DNA from: JANOSH01 sp031415695
GTDB lineage: Bacteria > Actinomycetota > Acidimicrobiia > Acidimicrobiales > Ilumatobacteraceae
Assembly (NCBI GenBank): GCA_031415695.1
Contig: JANOSH010000020.1
Location: 62,001 to 126,000, forward strand
DNA length: 64,000 bases
Direction of reading: 5' to 3'
Shown: piece by piece, positions 43,732 to 52,700 of the stretch
Layout: the number at the start of each line of letters is the position of its first letter
Numbering within the stretch: position 1 is the stretch's first letter
The notes under the pieces: generated by a model
What the model saw: only the letters and a program-made list of their open reading frames with translations
Told to the model about the DNA's origin: nothing
Database searches by the model: none
Translations under genes and position numbers: made by a program

Positions 43732-45402
43732 ATGGTTCGTCGGTTTCTCGTAGCAGTCAGTGCACTCCTCGTTTTCCTTACGATGTTGCCCGGCACCAGT
43801 GCACGGGCAGCAATTGATCCAACTGCGTCCGAAATCGGCTTTCTGCAACTCTTGAACGCAGCCAGAGCCCAAAACGGGCTGGGTTCGCTACAAGCTGATG
43901 CTGCGCTCAAGACCGTAGCGCGCGATTGGTCCGGCCAAATGGCTGCGACCTTTTCTCGAACACAGACAGTGATCGATGCCGCCGACCCTGGAAACTGCAA
44001 CAAGAGCGCATTGTGCCATCGGCCCAATCTTCGCGAAGCAATCGATGGAGCGGTCGACGGTTGGACATCAGCCGGCGAGAATGTTGGAACGGGCGGCACG
44101 GTTCAGGTGCTGCACGACGCATTCGTTGCATCTCCAGGCCATTACGCCAACATCATGGGCCGCTACAACCGGGTCGGCATTGGGGCTGTGTTCCAAAACG
44201 ATCGAATCTGGGTGACCTTCAACTTCGTCTTGGGGCCGGCACTCCCCCCGCAACCGGAAACTGGCGAAAACAGCCTTTTCGCCGCCGGGCTCAAACCCTC
44301 GGCAGTGGTCACGGCGCTTGGCTTGCCTACGGCGTACCAGCCAGTAAGTCCGCGACGAATAGTTGACACGCGTAGCGGCCTCGGCGGGGTGGGGCCGCTC
44401 ACCGCAGGTGGAATCTTCAGGATCAGCCTGAACAGCGAAGCAGGGCGTCCCGCTGCTACGAGCGGAGTCGTTCTGAACCTGACCGCTACACAACCATCGG
44501 GGCCAGGATTTATCACCGCCTTTCCTTGCGGCAACGCCCCGCCTCTCGCTTCAAACATCAACGTCACCGCAGATCAAACTGTTCCGAACCTTGTCGCTAG
44601 CGCCCTCGGGGCCGACAATACTGTGTGCGTTTTCTCAACTACGTCCGTACATCTCATAGCCGACCTCGCCGGATGGCTGACCACAGGCAACGACGGAGCG
44701 CTCCAGGCCAGTAGCCCATTCCGGTTGCTCGATTCCCGATCAGGTGGCGTCAAGGGACAAGTGTTCACCGTATCGCTTCGCGGTCGAGTTCCCGCCGATA
44801 GCTCGGCCGTCAGCTTGAACTTGACGGTGACCGAGCCCAACTCGACGGGCTACCTGACTGCATTCGCATGTGGGTCGCCTCAGCCCGTGGTGTCGAATGG
44901 CAACTTCACAGCCGGAAAGACCCGTCCGAACATGGCCATTGTGCCGCTGGGAACTAACCAAACCGTGTGCTTCTACTCCCCCGTGCCGGTTCACCTCATC
45001 GTTGATCACACGGGATGGATCTCGGCTGGGCCGGCAGTTATTCAGCCAGTTGCTCCCACTCGCCTTCTTGACACTCGCGACGGGACGGGCGAATGGCTTG
45101 GCCGCCTCGGTGCCGGTCAGACAATCGATATCGACCTTAACAAGGTTGTGGGTCTCCCTAGTGGTGTCTCGGCAGTGCAGCTCAACCTCACGGCGGCCGA
45201 CGGTGCCGCGACGGGATTCGCGAGTGTGTTCCCGTGTGGTAGCTCTGTTCCGCTGGCTTCCAGCATCAACTACGAGCGGTCAGATACCCGCGCGAACATG
45301 GCCCTCGTTGATGTCTCCGACAACGGCCACATCTGCCTCTACAGCAGCCAGCGCGTGCATCTCCTTGCCGACCTCGCCGCCTACCTGCTTGGCACGCCCT
45401 GA
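43732..45402 (+). CDS. Secreted CAP-domain protein with three DTR/DLxGW repeats
   Basis: A 556-residue exported protein. Signal peptide (RRFLVAVSALLVFLTMLPGT); CAP/SCP-like domain at ~30-165 (EIGFLQLLNAARAQNGLGSL, SAGENVGTGG, SPGHYANIMGRYNRVGIGAV), the bacterial CAP fold found in wall-associated proteins; then three modules starting near residues 200, 323 and 434 that share the DTR start, (A/F)PCG-P-SN core, VC(F/L)(Y/F)S and VDL-GW end of the SpoIID protein. Each module keeps the Cys pair. The 3' end overlaps the convergent sirtuin gene by 22 bases. Confidence 0.88.
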   Translation: MVRRFLVAVSALLVFLTMLPGTSARAAIDPTASEIGFLQLLNAARAQNGLGSLQADAALKTVARDWSGQMAATFSRTQTVIDAADPGNCNKSALCHRPNLREAIDGAVDGWTSAGENVGTGGTVQVLHDAFVASPGHYANIMGRYNRVGIGAVFQNDRIWVTFNFVLGPALPPQPETGENSLFAAGLKPSAVVTALGLPTAYQPVSPRRIVDTRSGLGGVGPLTAGGIFRISLNSEAGRPAATSGVVLNLTATQPSGPGFITAFPCGNAPPLASNINVTADQTVPNLVASALGADNTVCVFSTTSVHLIADLAGWLTTGNDGALQASSPFRLLDSRSGGVKGQVFTVSLRGRVPADSSAVSLNLTVTEPNSTGYLTAFACGSPQPVVSNGNFTAGKTRPNMAIVPLGTNQTVCFYSPVPVHLIVDHTGWISAGPAVIQPVAPTRLLDTRDGTGEWLGRLGAGQTIDIDLNKVVGLPSGVSAVQLNLTAADGAATGFASVFPCGSSVPLASSINYERSDTRANMALVDVSDNGHICLYSSQRVHLLADLAAYLLGTP

Positions 45403-46208
45403 ACCAACCGCGGTAGGACATCGCTGATCGGGCTGAGAAGAACCTTGTCGGCGAGGTTGTCCATCTTGGTGGACTCGCCGTTTACGATGACTACCCGGCT
45501 CCCGGCCGAACGTGCTCGAGGCAGACAGCCAGCAACTGGATACACCTGCAACGACGACCCAACTGCGAGAAACAGATCGGCTGACTCTGCACATTCGAAA
45601 GCCAATCGCAGTACATCGGGATCAAGCGCCTGACCGAACGAAATAGTGGCCGACTTGATAATGCCACCACAACGCAGGCAGGGTGGGTCTACCTCGCCGT
45701 TACGCACGCGATCGAGCACGATCGACATTGCCTCCTCGTGGCGACACATCCAGCACACGGCGCGGTGCATCGTCCCGTGCACCTCTAGGACCTTGTCGGG
45801 AGAGAGGCCGGACCGTTGATGGAGTTCATCAATATTCTGTGTGATGACACCACCAAGACGCCCCGTACGGTCGAGGTCAGCTATGGCTCGATGCCCAGGG
45901 CTCGGCGACGCTGACCATACCGGCGAGTGTAGGCGGTTCTTCCATGCCACCTGCCGCAACATCGTGTCGGCAAGATATGCATCGAGTCGCGATGCCTGTT
46001 GCGCCGAGGGATTCGTGGTCCACAGGCCGTTCGGTCCGCGGAAATCCGGAATTCCCGAATCGGTCGATATGCCCGCACCTGTGAGGAACACCACGCGCTC
46101 GGATTCGATTATCCAGTGCCTGACCGTCTCGATCAGATCGTCAAGATCTCGTGTTGGTGTTTCCGATTGAGGCTCATCGATCTCCACTGTCACATCGTAG
46201 GGAATCAT
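45381..46208 (-). CDS. Sir2-family NAD-dependent protein deacylase
   Basis: A 275-residue sirtuin. NAD site VVFLTGAGISTDSGIPDFRG and PNGLW; TQNIDELHQRSG; catalytic His in LEVHGTMHRAVCW; zinc Cys pairs CWMCR and CLRCGG; GSSLQVYPVAG near the end. It removes acyl groups from lysines, for instance to control acyl-CoA synthetases. The ATG at 46208 is preferred, because longer starts (46235, 46286) invade the divergent gene. It has an acidic ~25-residue head (VEIDEPQSETPTRDLDD). Confidence 0.92.
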   Translation of the reverse strand: MIPYDVTVEIDEPQSETPTRDLDDLIETVRHWIIESERVVFLTGAGISTDSGIPDFRGPNGLWTTNPSAQQASRLDAYLADTMLRQVAWKNRLHSPVWSASPSPGHRAIADLDRTGRLGGVITQNIDELHQRSGLSPDKVLEVHGTMHRAVCWMCRHEEAMSIVLDRVRNGEVDPPCLRCGGIIKSATISFGQALDPDVLRLAFECAESADLFLAVGSSLQVYPVAGCLPRARSAGSRVVIVNGESTKMDNLADKVLLSPISDVLPRLVQGVPSR

Positions 46209-46233
46209 CCACCGACACCAAGGACCTTCGATC

Positions 46234-46824
46234 ATGACGCACACACCGAGCGGACACACCGGCCTCGACCTCGATGACCACCTCATCGTAATGCCTTGGG
46301 TGGCTCACACTGACGGTGGGTTCGATCCTCGCCACCCCTATGTCGAAGAGTTCTGGTTGGGCATACTTGGGCCAAGCGCTGTTTGGTTGCTCAGGCGGTT
46401 CGCCGCGGGTTTCGACAGTTGTCCTACTGGCTTCGAACTTGACCGTCACCTCACAGCAGGGGCCATAGGACTGGTCGGTGAAGGTCGACAATCCCCGATT
46501 GCGCGAACCATCTTGAGACTCACGCAGTTCGGACTTGCTCGCTTCGAGGGTCCTGGTCTTCTAGTCCGACGGAACCTGCCGTTACTCACCACGCGCCAGG
46601 TTGCCAGGCTTCCCGCGCCACTACGGGTCGCCCATCGCGAGTGGGTTGGCGGCTCAGGCCTGTTGCGGGACCGCCAGCGTGCAGATCGAGTGGCCAAGGC
46701 GTTACTTCGCGAAGGCGAATGGCCCCAAGATGTTGTGCGGGCGTTGACAGGTCTCGGCTTGGCAACCTCGGCCGCCTCGGCTGCGGTCGCTCGTGCCCAT
46801 CGACAGCTACTGGCTCAGGCGTGA
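46234..46824 (+). CDS. Conserved actinobacterial protein of unknown function
   Basis: A 196-residue soluble protein. N terminus with VMPWVAHTDGGFDPRHPYVE then EFWLGILGPSAVWLLRRFAA, a helical middle (SPIARTILRLTQFGLARFEG), and a C-terminal LLTTRQVARLPAPLRVAHRE. I know similar actinobacterial proteins with the DPRxxYVExxWLGxLGPSxxWLLRR pattern; none has an assigned role, although the size and helical layout would suit a regulator. It diverges from the sirtuin with 25 bases between starts. AAGGACC about 10 bases before the ATG may act as SD. Confidence 0.75.
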   Translation: MTHTPSGHTGLDLDDHLIVMPWVAHTDGGFDPRHPYVEEFWLGILGPSAVWLLRRFAAGFDSCPTGFELDRHLTAGAIGLVGEGRQSPIARTILRLTQFGLARFEGPGLLVRRNLPLLTTRQVARLPAPLRVAHREWVGGSGLLRDRQRADRVAKALLREGEWPQDVVRALTGLGLATSAASAAVARAHRQLLAQA

Positions 46825-46831
46825 CCGCTCG

Positions 46832-46850
46832 CTAGCTTGCCTTCAGCATC
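46832..46850. repeat. Short relative of the dispersed repeat
   Basis: CTAGCTTGCCTTCAGCATC, the reverse complement of the end of repeats A and B with two changes. It fills the 25-base gap between the convergent gene ends at 46824 and 46850. Confidence 0.45.
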
Positions 46851-48310
46851 TAGCCCAGGCTCTCGAAGCGATCGACAAACTCGACAAAGGTGCGAGCGCC
46901 GTAGGCTGTTCCACCGCGAGTCAGCCACTTGTCGTCGCTGTCGACACGCATTGGGCCCGCCATATCGATATGAGCCCATGGCGTAGTGCCGACGAATTCT
47001 TGAAGGAATAGGGCCGCAGTGATGGCACCCCCATATGGTCCGCCGATGTTCTTCATGTCAGCGACTTCGCTATCGAGCAGCTTTCGGTATTCGGGAACAA
47101 GCGGTAGTCGCCACATCGGTTCGTCGGCCCGGGTTGCGGCCGCCAGCACCTGAGCGGCGAGACCGTCGTGGTTCGATAGCAAACCGGCGTACTTCTGCCC
47201 CAAAGCAGCCATACACGCACCTGTGAGCGTGGCAATGTCGACAATGGCATCGACGCCATCTTCAACGGCAAGAGATAATCCGTCGGCGAGGATGAGTCGA
47301 CCTTCGGCGTCAGTGTTGTGAATTTCGACGGTTTTGCCGTTTCGGATGGTGATGACTTCCCCCATTCGAAGTGCCGAACCTGATGGCATGTTCTCGACAC
47401 AGCACAGGTAGGCAATGACACGTACCTTGGCCTTGATGACCGGCAAAACAGTCATGGCGGCAAGCACGGCCGCAGCCCCAGACATGTCCATTTTCATCGA
47501 CGCATGGCTGGCGTCGCTTGGTTTCAGGCTAATGCCACCTGAGTCGTACATGACACCTTTGCCAACGAGGGCGATGGTTCGCTTAGCGTTGCGTGGGTTG
47601 TACTCGAGCCGCACAAGCCGAGCCGGTTCGCTCGAACCCCTGTTCACGCTGACGATGCCTCCGAGACGCATATCGCTCAAGGCGTCGGTTTCGTGCACGG
47701 TGACTGCCAGCTTGGCTGCCTTGGCGAGTTCGGCGGCTCTGTTGGCGAACTCTGTTGCAGTCATTTGGGCAGGAGACGTGTTGATGAGGTCGCGAGCCTT
47801 CGTCACGGCGTTCGCTATGGCCGCGCCACGTTCGAGTCCGCCAGCAATTGCTGCCAACCGCTCAGCAGGCACCACGACCGACACGAGCGCAATAGCAGGC
47901 TGCGTTGCGATGTCGACGTTGCTTCGGTGAGCAACAAAGCGATAGGAGGCCAGCACAACGCCCTCGGCGACTGCCTGGCCGAATTGACGCCCCTCGACTG
48001 CATCGAGGTCGTTGGTCACAATGGCGACGTGGGCGCATCGGGCCGCGGCACGGGCTGCGTTCGCAGCGGCATCGCGCACACCATTGGCCGACACAGACGC
48101 TCGGCTGCCCATTCCAAGAGCGATCGCCACGACGCCCGAGGCAGTTACCACCGAATGCGTCTGGCCGGGTTTGGCGTCGAAACCAACCTTGGCAAGGTGC
48201 GCCCTGGACATTCCAAGAGATCGAGGGACCGCACCCTCGGCAAATACCGGATACACCACGGCGTCAGCCTTTGCAGGAGCGGTACGAACTGCGGCAAAAA
48301 CGATATCCAT
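46850..48310 (-). CDS. pepA: Leucyl aminopeptidase (M17)
   Basis: A 486-residue cytosolic dizinc aminopeptidase. The C-terminal catalytic half has VGKGVMYDSGGISLKPSDAS, KMDMSGAAAVLAAM, the family signature NTDAEGRLILADGL and ATLTGACMAALG; the conserved metal and Lys ligands in these motifs are present. The N-terminal macro-like domain is weaker, as usual. AGGAG lies ~10 bases before the ATG at 48310. It is 21 bases past the PduO stop, likely the last gene of the FKBP-PduO-PepA run. Confidence 0.95.
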   Translation of the reverse strand: MDIVFAAVRTAPAKADAVVYPVFAEGAVPRSLGMSRAHLAKVGFDAKPGQTHSVVTASGVVAIALGMGSRASVSANGVRDAAANAARAAARCAHVAIVTNDLDAVEGRQFGQAVAEGVVLASYRFVAHRSNVDIATQPAIALVSVVVPAERLAAIAGGLERGAAIANAVTKARDLINTSPAQMTATEFANRAAELAKAAKLAVTVHETDALSDMRLGGIVSVNRGSSEPARLVRLEYNPRNAKRTIALVGKGVMYDSGGISLKPSDASHASMKMDMSGAAAVLAAMTVLPVIKAKVRVIAYLCCVENMPSGSALRMGEVITIRNGKTVEIHNTDAEGRLILADGLSLAVEDGVDAIVDIATLTGACMAALGQKYAGLLSNHDGLAAQVLAAATRADEPMWRLPLVPEYRKLLDSEVADMKNIGGPYGGAITAALFLQEFVGTTPWAHIDMAGPMRVDSDDKWLTRGGTAYGARTFVEFVDRFESLG

Positions 48311-48331
48311 GAGGGCTGTTCTCCTATCGAA

Positions 48332-48901
48332 TCACGGCTGACGGGCGGCCAGCGATGTGCCTTCACGCCATCGTGCCAGCGTCCAGAGTAGATCGGAAAG
48401 ACGGTTGAGGTAGGTAACGACGACAGAAGGCGCAGCAGCTGCCGCAAGGGCGTGCCGTTCGGCGCGGCGCACGACAGTGCGGCCAAGGTCGAGGTAGGCA
48501 GCCGTGAGGTCCTCCCCCGGCACGACGAACTCAGTGGGCGGAGCAAAGCGCTCGGAGAAACTGTCGATAAGACCTTCGAGATCCTCAGCCATCGCGTCGG
48601 TTACACGCGACACACCGTCTATCAGCTTGTGCCGATTGTCAGGGGCGGTAGCGAGTTCAGCCATCAACACGTACAACTCTCGTTGCAGGCGAACCACGAG
48701 CTCGCCAAGTTCGATGTCTCCTTCACGTCGAGCAGCCGACCGAGCAACACCGAGAACGGCTTGAGCTTCGTCGACTGCGCCGTACGCGGTGGGAAGTTCG
48801 CTGTCTTTGCGAACTCGACCGCCGTAGAACAAGCCGGTCGTGCCGTCGTCGCCTGTTTTGGTATAGATGCGCTCGCGTGCCACGAAGTGAGAGTACGGCA
48901 T
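48332..48901 (-). CDS. PduO-type cob(I)alamin adenosyltransferase
   Basis: A 189-residue enzyme converting cob(I)alamin to adenosylcobalamin. Family features: IYTKTGDDGTTGLFYGGRVR, SELPTAYGAVDEAQAVLG, VPGEDLTAAYLDLGRTVVRR and AERHALAAA, YLNRLSDLLWTLARW. This matches MMAB/PduO. It would serve the B12-dependent acyl-CoA mutase at 33740-35329. Start and FKBP stop overlap as TGATG, so the genes are coupled. Confidence 0.94.
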   Translation of the reverse strand: MPYSHFVARERIYTKTGDDGTTGLFYGGRVRKDSELPTAYGAVDEAQAVLGVARSAARREGDIELGELVVRLQRELYVLMAELATAPDNRHKLIDGVSRVTDAMAEDLEGLIDSFSERFAPPTEFVVPGEDLTAAYLDLGRTVVRRAERHALAAAAAPSVVVTYLNRLSDLLWTLARWREGTSLAARQP

Positions 48902-49434
48902 CAGCTGGCGGGAGTTGGAAAACTACCAAAGACATCAATGACAAACACCAAGGTATCGGTGCCGAGGATCGAGGCTTCAGCCTTTCCTGTTGGACCGTAG
49001 CCCTGATTCGGGGGCACAACGACCATCAATCGACTGCCAGCCGTGACGCCTGCGAGAGCTTTGTCGAGGCCTGAGATCAACGATCCGTTCCCAATCGCAA
49101 GGCGAGCTGGCGCCCCGTCTTCCCACGACGATTCGAATTCTCGACCCGAGGACCAGATCGCGCCGACGTAATGGATGATGGCGGTGTCGCCGTCAGAAAC
49201 GGCGGACCCATTCCCCTTCGCGATCGTTTGAACAACGAGTTCTTTCGGCGGGGCCTGCTGCGGCATCACAACAATGGGCTTTGAGCCAATTGCTCCCTGC
49301 AAGGCAGGAAGACGCGACGTTGCCGACACGACTGCAGTCACCTCAGCCGATCGTGCCGCAGACGACGAGCAACTGGACAGCACGACAAACGCGACGGCTG
49401 ACAACACCGCACAAACACGCCTAGTACAAACCAC
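48901..49434 (-). CDS. FKBP-type peptidyl-prolyl isomerase lipoprotein
   Basis: A 177-residue protein with a lipoprotein signal (CAVLSAVAFVVLSSCSSSAA, lipobox LSSC) and a C-terminal FKBP domain: DTAIIHYVGAIWSSGREFES, GNGSLISGLDKALAGVTAGS, LMVVVPPNQGYGPTG, DTLVFVIDVFG. It should assist folding of exported proteins at the outer face of the membrane. GTG at 49434 lies 7 bases after a TACGCT box. Confidence 0.92.
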   Translation of the reverse strand: MVCTRRVCAVLSAVAFVVLSSCSSSAARSAEVTAVVSATSRLPALQGAIGSKPIVVMPQQAPPKELVVQTIAKGNGSAVSDGDTAIIHYVGAIWSSGREFESSWEDGAPARLAIGNGSLISGLDKALAGVTAGSRLMVVVPPNQGYGPTGKAEASILGTDTLVFVIDVFGSFPTPAS

Positions 49435-49441
49435 GCAGTCG

Positions 49442-49447
49442 AGCGTA
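49442..49447 (-). promoter_or_regulatory. -10 box (TACGCT) of the FKBP-PduO-PepA run
   Basis: Minus-strand TACGCT, 7 bases before the GTG at 49434. Confidence 0.5.
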
Positions 49448-49481
49448 TGAGACCCAATGCAACTCTGTCACACCCCCTCTG

Positions 49482-49487
49482 CATACT
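49482..49487 (+). promoter_or_regulatory. Possible -10 box (CATACT) of the small gene at 49494
   Basis: CATACT, one base from TATACT, with 6 bases to the ATG at 49494. Confidence 0.35.
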
Positions 49488-49493
49488 GAACAC

Positions 49494-49697
49494 ATGACCG
49501 ATTCACGTCGCCTTTCAACCGCACCTGGGCAGCTGTCGCTTCTCGAGGTATCTAAGGTTCCACGACAGTTAAGAGTGAGCGCACAAACTCGTCAGGTGGG
49601 CCAGGTTGGCATCGCTCATGTGCGAGCCATCTTGGCGTTACAGTCGTCACGGCAGCACGACCTCTCCGGTGGCCGTAAACACGCTCGGGCTGCGTAA
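49494..49697 (+). CDS. Small basic protein of unknown function
   Basis: A 67-residue protein: TAPGQLSLLEVSKVPRQLRV, then SAQTRQVGQVGIAHVRAILA and a basic end (RKHARAA). It would form one or two amphipathic helices. I recall comparable short actinobacterial frames with a TRxxGxxGxAxxRAxLA pattern, but no function. It fills the gap between the divergent FKBP gene and the convergent DUF11 gene (12 bases away), and has a leaderless-type box. Confidence 0.5.
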   Translation: MTDSRRLSTAPGQLSLLEVSKVPRQLRVSAQTRQVGQVGIAHVRAILALQSSRQHDLSGGRKHARAA

Positions 49698-49708
49698 CCG
49701 GCCCCGTC

Positions 49709-52700
49709 CTAGATAGCCAACGGGTCGCGGCGACTCTTGCGTATCCAGCTGAGTAGGCCGAGGCCAAACACAACCGACAGGCCAGCTCCCGCCATCAACG
49801 GTTTGTTCGCTGACAGCAGTTCCTGGACCAAGTCGGGACCCTTGATCGTGATCTCTAGTGGGAGGTCTTGGCGCAGTGCGAGTCGGAGGAAGCCATCGGC
49901 CTGACGGAAGAATCCAAACCGACTGCCTTCACCCGGGTCGAGAACCCCGCCTGACAACGTGAGGATTGGGTCGCCGCCGCTGACAACGATCGTTACTTTC
50001 ATTGTTGCCGAGCTGTCCGCCTCAAGGTTCTCAACGGTGCACATGACCATTCGATCGGAGATCTCGCAATCGCCACGCCCGATGCCCGCGCTCAGCGCCC
50101 GGTGACCCAAGGGGATGTCCTGGATCAGAACCACCCGCGAGATGGGCTCATCAGTCGGATTCGTCACCGAGGCTTCGGTCACCACCAAGCCGCCGGCCGT
50201 CGACAGAATGTTCTCCAAACCAAGCTGGCCAGGAGCCGCTGTTCCAGTGACGTCGAGCCGGCGTTGGGCTCGGTTGTTGCCCGTTGCCCGGTCGTCGGTC
50301 GAGGCCACAGCCGAGGCGACAAGCTCAAGCTGTGTTCCTACCCCAATCGTGCTCTTTACCACAGAGTTCACGTGAACAGCAACAGACTGCTTTGCTCCGA
50401 GGTACTGCACATTGCATCGAAGTACTAGTTGGCCATCGGGCCGAAAGCAGTCGACGCCGCTTCCGGTAACGACAGTGGCAGCAAGACCTTCAGGTAGTCG
50501 AATCTCGGCCGACACACGTCGAGCTACCGACGGACCCTGGTTCGAAATTCGTACCTCGTACTTGGTTTGACCGCCCGATTTCGCCTCGGTCTCGGCACGA
50601 ATCACGGTATCAAGGTCGGCCGACGTTGCCAGTATCGCCTTACCCGACACGCGGTTGTTAGAGAGGTCTTTATCGAAGACCGAAGCTCCGACGGAGGCGT
50701 TGTACTCGATCAGCACTCCCTCGGGCGCATCGCTGCCAGTAGTGAACGAGAACGGCAGCTCAATCTTGGATCCGTTAGCCGCGACCCGGTCGAGTTCGCA
50801 CCGAAATTGCGTCCCAAGGACCTTGAGGCACTTGGCCCAGGAGACTTGAGGTTCTCGAACATCGACGAGAGATACGCCGCCGACCAGTGAAACGTCGACC
50901 ACAGCAGTGGGCGCTTCGGAAGGTCCGAGGGACGAGATAACCACCGATGAGTTGTAGGTCCTCCCTGCAATCAACACACCGCCGGGTTCGAGTAGTTCGA
51001 GTGGGATGTCGAGGTCGACAACAAGGTTGGCGTTCACCGTGATGGCGACCCGATTCGCCTGATCAATAACACGGGCCGGCTGTGCACTCGATGCCTTGTA
51101 AGCGAGTTGCAGCTCCTGGGAGCTCATAGCGGTGGGCACCGACAGCACAAGCCGGACTACAAGCTCACCACCAGCAGCAAGATCAGTACCAATACACTGC
51201 AGCGTCGAACCGATCTTCGAGCAGCCACCGATGCTCTCGATCACGAGTCCTGGCGGGATAGCGACCTCAATGCGAGCACCGACAGCCAACGATGGTCCGT
51301 CGTTGGTTAGGACGAACACCGCTTCGAACGTCGAGCCCGCCTCGGCCGACCACGGCCCGTTGTCGGCCAGTCGGAGTGCGGCCTGGATTGTGATCCGCGT
51401 GGATGACTCGGCTGTAAGAGTAGCTTGCGGTTCAGGGGCATCCATGGACACAGAGGTCAGAACTACGGCCTCAGGACTGGCGGCATCAATTCTGGCCGAC
51501 AACGAGATGCGAATGGTCGCGCCTGCCGGAATGCGCCCTGTTTCGCATCGCAAACGACTGCCTACGTCGCGCACACAGCCTGCTGCTGACGCGATGTTGG
51601 CGAACTGTTGGGGCAGTGTGAACACGACCGTCGTGGAGTCGCTTCGGGTGATGCCAGTGTTGGTTATTACGGCATCGATGCCAATGTCAGTGCCAGCGAC
51701 GACAGCACCTGGAACAGAAAGCGCTAGCGCTAACGCGGATGATAGCGTCACAGCATCGGAGGTCGTAACAGAGTTGTTACCCTGTGCCGAGTCGGGGGTC
51801 TCGGCGGAAGCCGAAACAGTTACCCGTACAACGTCGCCCTCGGCCTGATCGGGGGGCACGCGTCCTGCCACGGTGACCTCGTAGGCCGCGCCCGCTGGCA
51901 TAAAGCCAGCCCGACCGCAGACGGCCCGACCGTCCACGACTGGGTCGCACGTTAGGCCGGGTAGCGAGACTTGCGGATCAAGGAGTGAGCCACCGATGGC
52001 GACCGACACTGTCAGGCCAATGGAACCAGATGGCCCGGCGTTGCGAACCACATATCGGTTCAGGAACGGCTGCCCCGCCAATGCACCACGTGTGCCACCG
52101 GCCGATACGACAACGTCGGCGAGCGTAGCAACGAAGCTTGTGGAAATCGCCCGGTTATTGTCGAGCACGGGATCAGGTGACAATGACTCCGCCGCTGACA
52201 CCGTGGTCAGGGAGGCTGCGTCTAACGCAACGTCGGTAGCCAAAATCGCGTCGAGTGAGATTCCGACACGACCCGCGTCGGTGGCCAACTGACCAACGGT
52301 GCACACGACCTTGTGGGCAACGTTGTCAATGACGCACGTGCCCTTCGTGCTCGTGGCCGACGTGAGCGTAAGTGCCGGTGTGACAGTGGTCGTTACTACG
52401 AGCCCAGACCCATTCGACGGGCCGACGTTGCCGACCGACAGAGTTGCACTCCATGATTGCCCGGCGATGACGTTGCTCGACACCACCTGGGTAACGTCGA
52501 CATCACTGCTGATCGTCGACAAAAGCGCATTTGCCGCAACGTTATTGCTCGGTTGAACATCCCTCGACGAGGTGGTCACCCTGCCCGTTAACGCAAGGCT
52601 GGTCCCTGACGCGAGATCGGACGCCCAGACGCCAGTAATGGTTACTTCACGTTCAAGACCGACCTCGAGGCTCCCGAGGCCGCAGGTGATGACGTTGGTC

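Noticed and set aside
51132..51848. Plus-strand frames across the DUF11 giant
   Set aside because: Low-complexity Ser/Thr/Arg shadows of the Val/Thr-rich beta domains.
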